A DNA stretch of 61,214 bases from Bradyrhizobium elkanii WSM2783 (GTDB lineage Bacteria; Pseudomonadota; Alphaproteobacteria; Rhizobiales; Xanthobacteraceae): positions 1 through 61,214 of the forward strand of contig NZ_AXAP01000049.1 in the NCBI RefSeq assembly GCF_000472865.1, given 5' to 3'. The notes beneath the pieces are model-generated. The model was not told where the DNA came from, did no database searches, and worked only from the letters and a program-made list of their open reading frames with translations. The first letter of the stretch is position 1. Every line of letters begins with the position of its first letter. Shown here piece after piece: positions 8,161-16,107 of the stretch. A program made the translations under genes and the position numbers.

Positions 8161-9972
8161 ATGCCCAAGCAGCACACCTACGTCCTCGGCCTCAACACCT
8201 ACGATCATGACGTCAGCGCCTGCCTGTTGCGCGACGGCGCGATCGCCTTTGCGATCGCCAAGGAGCGGATCACGCGCGAGAAGCACGCGTCCGGATTCTA
8301 CAAGGAGGCGATCGACTATTGCCTCAAGGCCGAGGGCATCACGCTCGATGATGTCGATCTGGTCGTCGGCAATTGCTACATCCTGCCGGTGCCGGAGCTG
8401 GAAGAGCGGCTGATCTATCAGGACATGGCCGGCTTTCTTCCGTATCCCGAGCGGCAGGAAGCGTCGAAACATCCGCTGTTTCGTTCGACCTCGGGCAAGG
8501 TGATATCGCTCTCCCACCATCTGGCGCATGCCTACAGCGCATTTGCGGTGTCGCCGTTCGATGAGGGTGTGGTGATGGTGGTCGACGGCGTCGGCAACTA
8601 TCAGTCCGACGTCATGGAGCAGTATCCGAATGCGGATGCGGCGTCGCCGCTGGCGCGCGAATCCGAAAGCTACTACCGGTTCGAGGGCGAGAAGCTGGAG
8701 TGCCTGAAGAAGGTCTTCATGGAGCCTTCGCGCGGCATGCTCAGCGACGAGTTCTACAACATGCCGGGCCTCGGCGCGCTCTATAGCCGTGTCTCGTCCT
8801 ACGTGTTCGGCGACTGGAACAAGTGCGGCGAATTGATGGGCCTTGCACCCTACGGCCGTCGCGAGCAGGTCAAGCATCTCCTCGACATGAGCGACGGCAA
8901 GTTGCACGTGCCACCATGGACCAGCGAATTCAATCAACCCTATCTGCTCGACAGCGGCAGTTGGGAGAAGAGCCCGGCGATGCGTCACTGGGAGGACATC
9001 GCCTGGCGCGTGCAGGACGACACCGAGAACGTGCTGCTCGCCCGCGCGCGCTGGCTGCGCGAGACCACGGGCGCCAAGAACCTCTGCATCGCCGGCGGCG
9101 TCGCGCTGAATTGCGTCGCCAACGGACGGATTGCGCGGGAAGCCGGCTTCGAGAACGTCTGGATCCAGCCGGCGGCGGGCGACGACGGCACCGCGATCGG
9201 CTGCGCTTATTACGGCTGGCTGGAGATCCTGAAACAGCGGCGCAACTTCGTGATGGAGCACGCTTTCGTCGGCAGGCCCTATAGCGAGGTGGAGGTCGCG
9301 GCCGCGTTGCAGAAGTTCCTGGTGCGTGTGCAGGTGGACGCCAGGCGCAGCGACGATATCTGCCGCGATACCGCCAAGCTGCTCGCCGACCAGCGCGTGA
9401 TCGGCTGGTTCCAGGGGCCGTCCGAGTTCGGGCCGCGCGCGCTCGGCAATCGCAGCCTGATTGCCGATCCGCGCCGGGCAGAGATGAAGGACATCCTCAA
9501 CAGCCGCGTCAAACACCGGCAGGCGTTCCGCCCGTTTGCGCCGCTGGTGCTGGCCGAGCGGATGACGGAGATCTTCGAAGGTGAGGAGGATTCGCCGTTC
9601 ATGCTGATTGCCAAGCCGGTCCGTCCCGAGTGGCGCGACAAGATTCCGGCCATCGTCCATGTCGACGGCTCGGCGCGCGTGCAGACTGTGCGCGAGGCGA
9701 CCAATCCGAGGCTCTACCGGCTCCTGAAGGAGTTCGAGGCGCTGACCGGGGTGCCGGTGCTGATCAACACCTCCTTCAACGTCAAGGGCGAGCCGATCAT
9801 CGAGACGCCGGAGGACGCCGTGAACTGCTTCCTCGCCACAGGGGTCGACAACCTGATCCTGCACGACACGATCGTGTCGAAGGGCCGGATGCACAAGGTC
9901 GTCGCGCCGCTGGTCAGGACCTATGGCGATGTCGCCAGCATCGTCGCCTCGACTGCCCCGCCGCCGAGTTGA
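8161..9972 (+). CDS. NodU/CmcH-family O-carbamoyltransferase
   Basis: 603 residues, the full two-domain length. N-terminal Kae1/TsaD-like domain: VLGLNTYDHDVSACLL (8-23), the metal-binding HHLAHA (119-124), and GGVALNC (312-318). C-terminal carbamoyltransferase domain: GPSEFGPRALGNRS (419-432), then AFRPFAPLV and NTSFNVKGEPI. Family members carbamoylate a hydroxyl of a sugar, Nod factor or antibiotic using carbamoyl phosphate and ATP through carbamoyl adenylate. No nod genes, glycosyltransferase or biosynthetic cluster adjoin it, so the acceptor is not predictable and calling it NodU would overreach. ATG 8161 is the only start giving the family's N-terminus. Confidence 0.9.
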   Translation: MPKQHTYVLGLNTYDHDVSACLLRDGAIAFAIAKERITREKHASGFYKEAIDYCLKAEGITLDDVDLVVGNCYILPVPELEERLIYQDMAGFLPYPERQEASKHPLFRSTSGKVISLSHHLAHAYSAFAVSPFDEGVVMVVDGVGNYQSDVMEQYPNADAASPLARESESYYRFEGEKLECLKKVFMEPSRGMLSDEFYNMPGLGALYSRVSSYVFGDWNKCGELMGLAPYGRREQVKHLLDMSDGKLHVPPWTSEFNQPYLLDSGSWEKSPAMRHWEDIAWRVQDDTENVLLARARWLRETTGAKNLCIAGGVALNCVANGRIAREAGFENVWIQPAAGDDGTAIGCAYYGWLEILKQRRNFVMEHAFVGRPYSEVEVAAALQKFLVRVQVDARRSDDICRDTAKLLADQRVIGWFQGPSEFGPRALGNRSLIADPRRAEMKDILNSRVKHRQAFRPFAPLVLAERMTEIFEGEEDSPFMLIAKPVRPEWRDKIPAIVHVDGSARVQTVREATNPRLYRLLKEFEALTGVPVLINTSFNVKGEPIIETPEDAVNCFLATGVDNLILHDTIVSKGRMHKVVAPLVRTYGDVASIVASTAPPPS

Positions 9973-9973
9973 G

Positions 9974-10143
9974 ATTACCTCGCCCCGCTTGCGGGGAGAG
10001 GTCGGATCGCATCGTAAGATGCGATCCGGGTGAGGGGGTCTCCGCGAGTCAGACTCTCACCGTTTTTGCGGAAGCAGCCCCTCACCCCAACCCTCTCAGG
10101 GCGAGTTCTGCTCGTCCCGGCCCCGTGAAGAACGGGGGAGAGG
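9974..10143. repeat. Dispersed intergenic repeat cluster (CCCCGC-TTGC-GGGGAGAGG type)
   Basis: Nested inverted repeats fill the gap between two convergent genes: CCCCGCTTGCGGGG (9981-9994), GGATCGCATCGTAAGATGCGATCC as a near-perfect hairpin, and CCCCTCACCC/GGGTGAGGGG. The second half holds CCCCAACCCTCTCAGGGC and GGGGGAGAGGGAG. This is the well-populated class of repeats that flank genes in Bradyrhizobium-like chromosomes; a relative lies at 11882-12012. It may also end both transcripts. Confidence 0.7.
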
Positions 10144-10155
10144 GAGAAGATGGCG

Positions 10156-11310
10156 CTACGTCGCCTTCGCCGGGGTCGGTGGCGTCTTCGGCAGCGGCTT
10201 GTCCTGCCGTTTCGACCAGGAGATGTAGTAGGCCACGATCGTCATGATCGCGATGCCGGTGACGCTGACGAAGATCTGCGCGAGCAGCGAGCCAGAGCTC
10301 ATCGACAGCTCGAAGTGCCCGACAAAGGACAGGAACACGCCGACGCAGAACACCGCGAGCGACTGCTGGCCACAGACGATCAGCGGATCGAACACCTTCC
10401 ATTCCAGTGCCGCCCAATCCTTCGGGATGAAGCGGATCACGAGGATGACGATCACCGCGAAGTGGATGAAGCGGTAAGGCGCGAGGTTGGTCTTGTCGTT
10501 CGGGTTGAAGGCCGAATAGAGCCAGTCCGGGAACATGGCGCCGAAATCCGGGAAGCGGCCGGCCATGGTCATGATCAGCGCGAAGATCATATAGGCGACG
10601 CAGAACCAGAGCGTGTAGGGCGAGTTGATGATGTTGGCATTCTGCCGCGCGCCGCCGAGTGCGCACCAGGCGCCGAACACGAACAGAACCTGCCAGGCGA
10701 ACGGGTTGAAGTACCAGACGCCGGCCGGATAGGCCGGCAGGTTCCATCCCACCTGGCGCGACACCAGCCACAGCGCGATCGAGGCGAGCATGGTCAGGTT
10801 CGGTTGCCGCAGCATGAACCAGAGCACCGGCGGGAACAGGCCCATCAGCACGATGTAGAGCGGCAGCACGTCGAGGTTGACCGGCTTGAATTTAAGGAAC
10901 AAGCCCTGGCGCAGGGTCTCGGTCGCGTTGTCGACGAGGCCGGCGACGTTGAATTCGTTGATCAGGTTGGAATCGCCGAAACGCAACGCCAGGTAGCTGA
11001 TTGCGGCGATGTAGATCACAAACAGGATGATGTGGGCGACATAGAGCTGCCAGACGCGCTTGGTCAGCCGGGTCGCGCCGACGACGAAGCCGCGCTCCAG
11101 CATCATCCGGGCGTAGACGAAGGAGGCGGTATAGCCGGAGATGAAAACGAACAGGTCGGCGGCGTCGCTGAAGCCATAATTCCGCGTGGTGATCCAATTC
11201 ACCACATTGTCGGGGATATGATCGAGATAAATCGCCCAGTTCGCGACCCCGCGAAACAGGTCGAGCCGGAGATCGCGTCCCTTTTCGGGCAGGGTGGCGT
11301 TGATTTTCAT
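10156..11310 (-). CDS. OpgC-domain inner-membrane acyltransferase-like protein
   Basis: 384 residues with about ten hydrophobic segments. The start RDLRLDLFRGVANWAIYLDHIP and DAADLFVFISGYTASFVYARM are the hallmark of the OpgC_C family, polytopic proteins related to acyltransferase 3 that add succinyl groups to osmoregulated periplasmic glucans. The predicted location is the inner membrane, with the N-terminus inside. No opgG/opgH (glucan synthesis) gene is present here, so the substrate is inferred only from the family. It is a monocistronic minus-strand unit between two repeat clusters. Confidence 0.85.
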   Translation of the reverse strand: MKINATLPEKGRDLRLDLFRGVANWAIYLDHIPDNVVNWITTRNYGFSDAADLFVFISGYTASFVYARMMLERGFVVGATRLTKRVWQLYVAHIILFVIYIAAISYLALRFGDSNLINEFNVAGLVDNATETLRQGLFLKFKPVNLDVLPLYIVLMGLFPPVLWFMLRQPNLTMLASIALWLVSRQVGWNLPAYPAGVWYFNPFAWQVLFVFGAWCALGGARQNANIINSPYTLWFCVAYMIFALIMTMAGRFPDFGAMFPDWLYSAFNPNDKTNLAPYRFIHFAVIVILVIRFIPKDWAALEWKVFDPLIVCGQQSLAVFCVGVFLSFVGHFELSMSSGSLLAQIFVSVTGIAIMTIVAYYISWSKRQDKPLPKTPPTPAKAT

Positions 11311-11532
11311 GGGTCCCGCTTCGAAGTGATGCTTTCGAGAAGGCCGCGCCGCGAGACATTCGAGCCCATCCGCGGCCAGATTGTCACAGCGCGGTAGAAT
11401 GGCTATACCGAACGGAAAGGTAACATCCGGGTTCAGGAATCACCCATCACATCCGTGAAAGGTGTCTCTATACTATCCCGGGCGTTCCCTCCACACGCTC
11501 CATGTCGCACAATCCCGAAGGTTCGACGATCC

Positions 11533-11841
11533 ATGACGACAGCTCGCATTTTTAAGCCCGCCAAAAACGCGATGCAATCGGGGCGTGCCAAGACCAGGGA
11601 ATGGCAGCTCGATTACGAGCCGGAACAGCCGCGGATGGTTGAACCCCTGATGGGTTGGACCTCGTCCGGCGACATGAAGCAGCAGCTCACGCTGCGCTTC
11701 CAGACCAAGGAAGAGGCGATCGCCTATTGCGAACGCAAGGGCATCCCCTATCAGGTGCTCGAGCCGAAGGAATCGCTCCACCGGCAGATCGCCTATGCCG
11801 ACAATTTCTCGTTCCGGCGCGGCGAGCCCTGGACGCACTAA
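11533..11841 (+). CDS. NDUFS4-like NADH dehydrogenase accessory subunit
   Basis: 102 residues from ATG 11533. The sequence ARIFKPAKNAMQSGRAKT, then W.LDYEP, MGWTSSGDMKQQLTLRF, the KEEAIAYCERKGIPY segment, and YADNFSFRRGEPWTH at the very end matches the ETC_C1_NDUFS4 family (PF04800), the alphaproteobacterial ortholog of the mitochondrial 18-kDa complex I subunit. It is a peripheral protein of the NADH:quinone oxidoreductase matrix arm. An in-frame start 78 bases upstream is less likely because the family begins near ARIFKPA. It stands alone, as is usual for this gene outside the nuo operon. Confidence 0.9.
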   Translation: MTTARIFKPAKNAMQSGRAKTREWQLDYEPEQPRMVEPLMGWTSSGDMKQQLTLRFQTKEEAIAYCERKGIPYQVLEPKESLHRQIAYADNFSFRRGEPWTH

Positions 11842-11881
11842 AGCCTGTAAGATCAGGTTGAGTGGCATCCGCAAGGGATGC

Positions 11882-12012
11882 TGTGCTCCCTCTGCCGCTT
11901 GCGGGGGAGGGCGGGGTGGGGGTGTTTCCGCGATTCACACTGTTCGACCGTGGGGAGAGAGCCCCCACCCGGCGCTATGCGCCGACCTCCCCCGCAAGCG
12001 GGAGAGGTGAAG
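11882..12012. repeat. Dispersed intergenic repeat (GCTTGCGGGGGAGG / CCTCCCCCGCAAGC)
   Basis: GCCGCTTGCGGGGGAGG near 11897 pairs with CCTCCCCCGCAAGCGG near 11988, and GGGTGGGGGTG pairs with GCCCCCACCC inside, making a large imperfect hairpin. It lies between convergent genes and belongs to the same class as the cluster at 9974-10143. Confidence 0.7.
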
Positions 12013-12081
12013 TGAACTCGCCGCCGATTCAACCAACTAACATCACGTTCTAGCAGGCGCGCCGTGGCGGGCCTGCCGGCC

Positions 12082-12534
12082 TTAGGGCGCCCGTAGCAGC
12101 GAATATTTGCCGACGATGCGGCCGACCCGCTTCCTCGTGCCGAACAGCATGATCCCGAGATATTCGATGCTATCCGGCGCAAGGCCGCTCATCATGCGCC
12201 GGAATTCGCCGTAGTCGTTGGTCTCTTGTCCCTGCACGGGGAAGTCGACGATCTCAATTCCCGCCTCGGTCGCCTTCTGCCGGATTCGCGGCAAATCCTC
12301 CTTCGGCGCGCCCAGCACGGGAATTCCGATCGGGATCAGTCCCGCATGGGGATTGCCCGCGGCATCGATCAGCGCATCGCCGACGAGGTGAGGGTGGCGG
12401 GCGCCCATCGTCAGGGCCATCACGGCGGCGGCGTTGGCGGCCTTGCCAAGTGGCAACCCCGCATCGATCACCGCCACGCAGCGTTGCGGCTCGGACGCGC
12501 CTTCCTCGGCATCGCGATCGGCAGGATGCGACAT
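12082..12534 (-). CDS. DUF2000-family protein
   Basis: 150 residues. The pattern RCVAVIDAGLPLGKAANAAAVMALTMG, then HPHLVGD.L.D..G, IGIPVLGA and the C-terminal EYLGIMLFGTRKRVGRIVGKYSLLR matches DUF2000, a small alpha/beta family related to peptidyl-tRNA hydrolase 2-like folds; its function is unknown. ATG 12534 was chosen over TTG 12540. It is divergent from a MarR-family gene whose start lies 93 bases away, with paired repeats in the gap. That arrangement suggests the MarR protein controls it. Confidence 0.85.
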   Translation of the reverse strand: MSHPADRDAEEGASEPQRCVAVIDAGLPLGKAANAAAVMALTMGARHPHLVGDALIDAAGNPHAGLIPIGIPVLGAPKEDLPRIRQKATEAGIEIVDFPVQGQETNDYGEFRRMMSGLAPDSIEYLGIMLFGTRKRVGRIVGKYSLLRAP

Positions 12535-12549
12535 CACCAACCCCGCTGT

Positions 12550-12573
12550 ACAAGTAACTCGTACACAAGTAAC
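12550..12573. promoter_or_regulatory. Paired ACAAGTAAC direct repeats between DUF2000 and marR
   Basis: ACAAGTAAC occurs at 12550-12558 and again at 12565-12573, a 15-base spacing, next to GTAC in both copies. The position between a regulator and its divergent neighbour fits an operator or overlapping promoters. No experimental match is known to me. Confidence 0.35.
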
Positions 12574-12626
12574 ATGCGTGCGTGAAAAACGTCAACCCAG
12601 CACGCCCCGGCGGCTGTAAGGGAACG

Positions 12627-13043
12627 ATGGACAAGATCGAGGACTGCATCAGCTTCCTGCTCGGAAAGGCGCAGCAGCGGGTGACACGGCGCGCCAAGGA
12701 ATTGCTGGCCGAGCACGATGTGACGCCGGTGCAGTACGCCGCGCTATGCGTGCTCTGGGAAGAGGACGCGCAGACGGCGGCTGAGCTCGGCGCGCGCCTT
12801 GTGATCGACAGCGCGACCATGACCGGCGTCATAGACCGGCTCGAGCGCTCGGGTCTGATCAGGCGCCACGCCGATGAGAGCGACCGGCGCATCTACCATC
12901 TCTACCTGACGGAGCGCGGGCGGGCGCTGCGAGCCCCGCTGGATTCCGCGATGGAAAAGCTCAATGCCGAAGTCGCAGAACTCCTCGGCAGGGATTGGCC
13001 GCGCTTCCACCGCATGCTGCGCAAGGTTGGTGCGTCTGGCTAG
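12627..13043 (+). CDS. MarR-family transcriptional regulator
   Basis: 138 residues from ATG 12627, preceded by AAGGGA at a good distance; an upstream in-frame ATG at 12582 lies inside the probable operator region. Winged helix-turn-helix: VTPVQYAALCVLWEEDAQTA, then AELGARLVIDSATMTGVIDRLERSGLI (recognition helix) and the wing RHADESDRRIYHLYLTERG. No Cys redox pair is evident, so it probably senses a ligand. Its stop overlaps the stop of the convergent Lrp-family gene by four bases. Confidence 0.88.
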   Translation: MDKIEDCISFLLGKAQQRVTRRAKELLAEHDVTPVQYAALCVLWEEDAQTAAELGARLVIDSATMTGVIDRLERSGLIRRHADESDRRIYHLYLTERGRALRAPLDSAMEKLNAEVAELLGRDWPRFHRMLRKVGASG

Positions 13044-13504
13044 GGAAGCGGGAGCGGCAGCGGTGCGTCCTTGGAGACGCCGAGCACCGGAAAGCTCCTG
13101 ATGGTGCGCACCTCAGCCATCGCCGAGAACTGCAGGAGCTGCTGGTGCATGCCCTGAACACCGGTTGCCACGCATTTGAGCAGGAAGTCTGCCTCGCCTG
13201 AAATGCGCCAGCATTGCTGCACCAGGGGCAGACGGGCGATCGATGCCTCGAACGCCTCCAGCGTGGCCTGGTTCTGGCTGGTCAACTGTATCAGGACAAA
13301 GGACACCACCTCGTAACCGAGCGTCCGCTCGTCAAGGCTCGCACGGACGTCCCTGATCACGCCGCGGCTACGCAGCGCACGGACGCGGCGCAGGCAGGCC
13401 GGCGCGGAGATGCCAACCCGCTGCGCCAGATCGTTGTAGCGCAGCCGGCCGTCCTGCTGAAGCTCGGACAAAATCTTCCGGTCGATCTCGTCGAGCTCCG
13501 TCAT
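13040..13504 (-). CDS. Lrp/AsnC-family transcriptional regulator
   Basis: 154 residues. N-terminal helix-turn-helix: LDEIDRKILSELQQDGR, then YNDLAQRVGISAPACLRRVRALRSRGVI (about 3-50). The C-terminal RAM/AsnC ligand-binding domain (about 65-145) has the GEADFLLKCVATGVQGMHQ segment. Lrp-type proteins form octamers that bind amino acids. The target is not evident; the TetR gene 27 bases upstream is on the same strand but probably separately transcribed. It overlaps the marR stop codon by four bases. Confidence 0.9.
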   Translation of the reverse strand: MTELDEIDRKILSELQQDGRLRYNDLAQRVGISAPACLRRVRALRSRGVIRDVRASLDERTLGYEVVSFVLIQLTSQNQATLEAFEASIARLPLVQQCWRISGEADFLLKCVATGVQGMHQQLLQFSAMAEVRTIRSFPVLGVSKDAPLPLPLP

Positions 13505-13530
13505 GAATGCCTCATACCTTGACGAACGAA

Positions 13531-14181
13531 CTATCCTGCGGCGACACGCCGTGTTGCCCTGCGGCCGATGCGGGCAGGGGGAGCAGCCGCCTGCGGCGCG
13601 ATGCCCGACAGCACCAGCTTTTCATGGGTGGCGATGATGGCTTCCTTCGAGAGCCGGCCGCCGGGACGATACCAGGTGCAGGGCCCGGTCAGCATCGCCA
13701 GGATCGCAAAGGTCGCGACCTGGACATCCACCAATTCGAAGACGCCCTGCGCAACACCTTCCTCGAGGATATCGGCAAGGCGCCGCTCATAAGCCTCGCG
13801 CAAGGCGATCACCGCCGCATAATTCTTCGGCTCCAGGCTGCGTAGCTCGGAATTGGCGATGTAGACCTCGCGCTTGCGCGTCATGTGATAGCTGACGTGG
13901 AAGGCAACGAAGGCGCGGATTTTTTCCTCAGGACCGCTCTTGCCGTCGAGCGCAAGATCGAGCTGGCGCAGCAGCTCGTTGATATGGTGCTGCACCAGGT
14001 CGAACAGCAATTCCTGTTTGGTGCTGATGTGGTTGTAGAGCGAGCCCGCTTGGATGCCGACCTCGGCGGCGAGCTGGCGCAGGCTCATGGCCTCATAGCC
14101 ATGCTCGAAGATCAGGCGCGTTCCGGCTTTGCGGATCGCCTCCAGCGTCGTTGGGCCGTGTGAGCCGATCGTGCGCGCCAT
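13531..14181 (-). CDS. TetR-family repressor, probable regulator of leucine degradation
   Basis: 216 residues. The N-terminal TetR helix-turn-helix spans TLEAIRKAGTRLIFEHGYEAMSLRQLAAEVGIQAGSLYNH (about 12-51), followed by an all-helical ligand domain of the TetR_C type. It is divergent from the mccB-mccA-hmgL operon. Two related AACGATC-containing sites lie in the gap, so the simplest reading is autoregulation plus repression of the operon, released by an acyl-CoA intermediate. The ligand is inferred from context only. Confidence 0.88.
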   Translation of the reverse strand: MARTIGSHGPTTLEAIRKAGTRLIFEHGYEAMSLRQLAAEVGIQAGSLYNHISTKQELLFDLVQHHINELLRQLDLALDGKSGPEEKIRAFVAFHVSYHMTRKREVYIANSELRSLEPKNYAAVIALREAYERRLADILEEGVAQGVFELVDVQVATFAILAMLTGPCTWYRPGGRLSKEAIIATHEKLVLSGIAPQAAAPPARIGRRATRRVAAG

Positions 14182-14223
14182 CGGGACCCTCGCGGGAGCG
14201 TTAGAAAGAGCGGGAAACTAGCG

Positions 14224-14238
14224 AACGATCGTATGTTT
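14224..14238. promoter_or_regulatory. Probable TetR operator, copy 1
   Basis: AACGATCGTATGTTT, 43 bases from the TetR start codon. Read on the other strand it is AAACATACGATCGTT, which differs from copy 2 (14319-14334) at two of fifteen positions. ACGATCGT-like cores are typical of TetR repressors controlling acyl-CoA pathways. Confidence 0.5.
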
Positions 14239-14318
14239 ATAGTCGGAAAATCAAGCGAAATCAATGTGCTATAACCTCGGTAATCGCTCAATGTCGACCT
14301 CTTGAGACAATGCTAAAA

Positions 14319-14334
14319 AAACGTATGATCGTTT
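14319..14334. promoter_or_regulatory. Probable TetR operator, copy 2
   Basis: AAACGTATGATCGTTT, with symmetric ends (AAACG/CGTTT), 32 bases before the ATG of the short reading frame at 14366. It is the inverted relative of copy 1, so one lies near each divergent start. Confidence 0.5.
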
Positions 14335-14365
14335 CGATATAGGATCCATAGCGACGGGAGGAATC

Positions 14366-14467
14366 ATGGCGTCGAAACCGGCGGCGGTGGTCAATTTCGC
14401 AAGGCGGGAATCATCCGGCTTGAGTGGCGGGCCCTATCGCGCGATGAGCCGCGATATTCTAGTTTGA
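14366..14467 (+). CDS. Short leader reading frame upstream of mccB (33 aa)
   Basis: ATG 14366 follows GGGAGGAATC, the best ribosome-binding site in this intergenic region. The frame reads MASKPAAVVNFARRES and ends SRDILV at TGA 14465-14467. The stop lies 3 bases before an in-frame TTG of mccB and 33 bases before its ATG. It has no recognisable domain. It could be a leader peptide that couples translation to mccB, or the remnant 5' end of a lost gene; liu-type operons often carry an acyl-CoA dehydrogenase in this position. Confidence 0.35.
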   Translation: MASKPAAVVNFARRESSGLSGGPYRAMSRDILV

Positions 14468-14500
14468 AGATTGTCGAAACACGCGGCAGAAAAGCGCAAC

Positions 14501-16105
14501 ATGCAGCTTCATTCCACGATCGATCCCAAATCCCAGGAATTTTCCGGCAATGCCGAGGTGATGCGCGGCCTGGTGGCCGAGCTCCGCGACAAGCTGAGCC
14601 AGGTTGCGGGCGGCGGAGGCGAGGCGTCCCGTATCAGGCATACCTCGCGCGGCAAGATGCTGGCGCGCGACCGCGTCGACCTCCTGGTCGATCCCGGCAC
14701 CGCGTTCCTGGAATTGTCGCCGCTCGCGGCCAATGGCCTCTATGGCGGCGACGTGCATTCGGCGAGCGTGATCACCGGGGTCGGGCGCATCGCGGGCCGC
14801 GAATGCGTCATCGTTGCCAATGACGCCACCATCAAGGGCGGCACCTATTATCCGATGACGGTGAAGAAGCACCTGCGCGCCCAGGATATCGCGCGGCAGA
14901 ACAATCTGCCCTGCGTCTACCTGGTCGATTCCGGGGGCGCCTTCCTGCCGTTGCAGGACGAGATATTCCCGGACGAGCGCCACTTCGGCCGCATCTTCTA
15001 CAACCAGGCGCAGATGTCGGCCGCGGGCATCCCACAGATCGCGATCGTGATGGGCTCCTGCACCGCCGGCGGCGCCTATGTGCCGGCGATGTCGGACGAG
15101 AGCATCATCGTACGCAATCAGGGGACGATCTTTCTCGGCGGCCCGCCGTTGGTGAAGGCCGCGACCGGCGAGGTCGTCACCGCGGAAGAACTCGGCGGTG
15201 CCGACGTGCATTCGCGGCAGTCCGGCGTCACCGACCACTACGCGCAGAACGATGCGCACGCGATCGGCATTGCCCGGCGCATCGTCGCCACATTGAAGCC
15301 GTCGGCGCGCGCCACGCTCAACACGCGCGAGCCGCGAGAGCCTTTGTATCCGGCCGAGGAGATCTATGGCGTGGTCTCCTCCGACGGCCGCAAGCCGTTC
15401 GACGTCCACGACATCATCGCGCGGATCGTCGATGGCTCCGAGTTCGACGAGTTCAAGCGGCTTTATGGCACCACGCTGATCTGCGGCTTCGCCCATATCT
15501 GGGGATTCCCGGTCGGCATCATCGCCAACAATGGCATCCTGTTCAGCGAGAGCTCGCTCAAGGGCGCGCATTTCATCGAACTGTGCTGCCAGCGCGGCAT
15601 TCCGCTGGTGTTCCTGCAGAACATCACCGGCTTCATGGTCGGCAAGAAATACGAGGCCGGCGGCATCGCGCGCGACGGCGCCAAGCTCGTCACCGCGGTT
15701 GCGACCGCCAATGTGCCGAAATTCACCGTCGTGATCGGCGGCTCCTATGGCGCCGGCAATTACGGCATGTGCGGCCGCGCCTACAGTCCGCGCTTCCTCT
15801 GGCTGTGGCCGAATGCGCGCATCTCCGTGATGGGCGGCGAGCAGGCTTCGATGGTGCTGAGCCAGGTCCGGCGCGACAATATCGAAGCCAAGGGCGATAC
15901 CTGGTCGGCGGAGGAAGAGGAGAAGTTCCGTGCGCCCATCCGCGCGCAATATGAGAGCCAGGGCAATCCCTATTACGCCACCGCGCGGCTCTGGGACGAC
16001 GGCGTGATCGATCCTGCCGACACGCGCATCGTGCTTGGGCTCGGGCTATCGGCCGCCGCCAATGCGCCGATCGAGCCGACGAAGTTCGGCCTGTTCAGGA
16101 TGTGA
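14501..16105 (+). CDS. mccB: Methylcrotonoyl-CoA carboxylase, carboxyltransferase (beta) subunit
   Basis: 534 residues, the standard length. It transfers CO2 from carboxybiotin to 3-methylcrotonyl-CoA in leucine breakdown. Diagnostic of the MCC beta branch rather than PCC are GGTYYPMTVKKHLRAQ, YLVDSGGAFLPLQDEIFPD, GSCTAGGAYVPAMSDE and FLGGPPLVKAATGE. The C-terminal crotonase-like domain carries FLQNITGFMVGKKYE and GGSYGAGNYGMCGRAY. ATG 14501 matches the family start (LHSTIDPKS); TTG 14471 would add ten residues. The next gene starts two bases after its stop, so the operon is tightly coupled. Confidence 0.93.
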   Translation: MQLHSTIDPKSQEFSGNAEVMRGLVAELRDKLSQVAGGGGEASRIRHTSRGKMLARDRVDLLVDPGTAFLELSPLAANGLYGGDVHSASVITGVGRIAGRECVIVANDATIKGGTYYPMTVKKHLRAQDIARQNNLPCVYLVDSGGAFLPLQDEIFPDERHFGRIFYNQAQMSAAGIPQIAIVMGSCTAGGAYVPAMSDESIIVRNQGTIFLGGPPLVKAATGEVVTAEELGGADVHSRQSGVTDHYAQNDAHAIGIARRIVATLKPSARATLNTREPREPLYPAEEIYGVVSSDGRKPFDVHDIIARIVDGSEFDEFKRLYGTTLICGFAHIWGFPVGIIANNGILFSESSLKGAHFIELCCQRGIPLVFLQNITGFMVGKKYEAGGIARDGAKLVTAVATANVPKFTVVIGGSYGAGNYGMCGRAYSPRFLWLWPNARISVMGGEQASMVLSQVRRDNIEAKGDTWSAEEEEKFRAPIRAQYESQGNPYYATARLWDDGVIDPADTRIVLGLGLSAAANAPIEPTKFGLFRM

Positions 16106-16107
16106 CG

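Noticed and set aside
8125..9894. 589-codon frame opposite the carbamoyltransferase gene
   Set aside because: Long antisense frames are expected in high-G+C genes. The translation is His/Arg/Asp-rich with no domain, while the plus strand has all family motifs.
10150..11397. 415-codon frame opposite the OpgC-like gene
   Set aside because: Antisense shadow; the minus-strand frame has membrane segments and the family signature.
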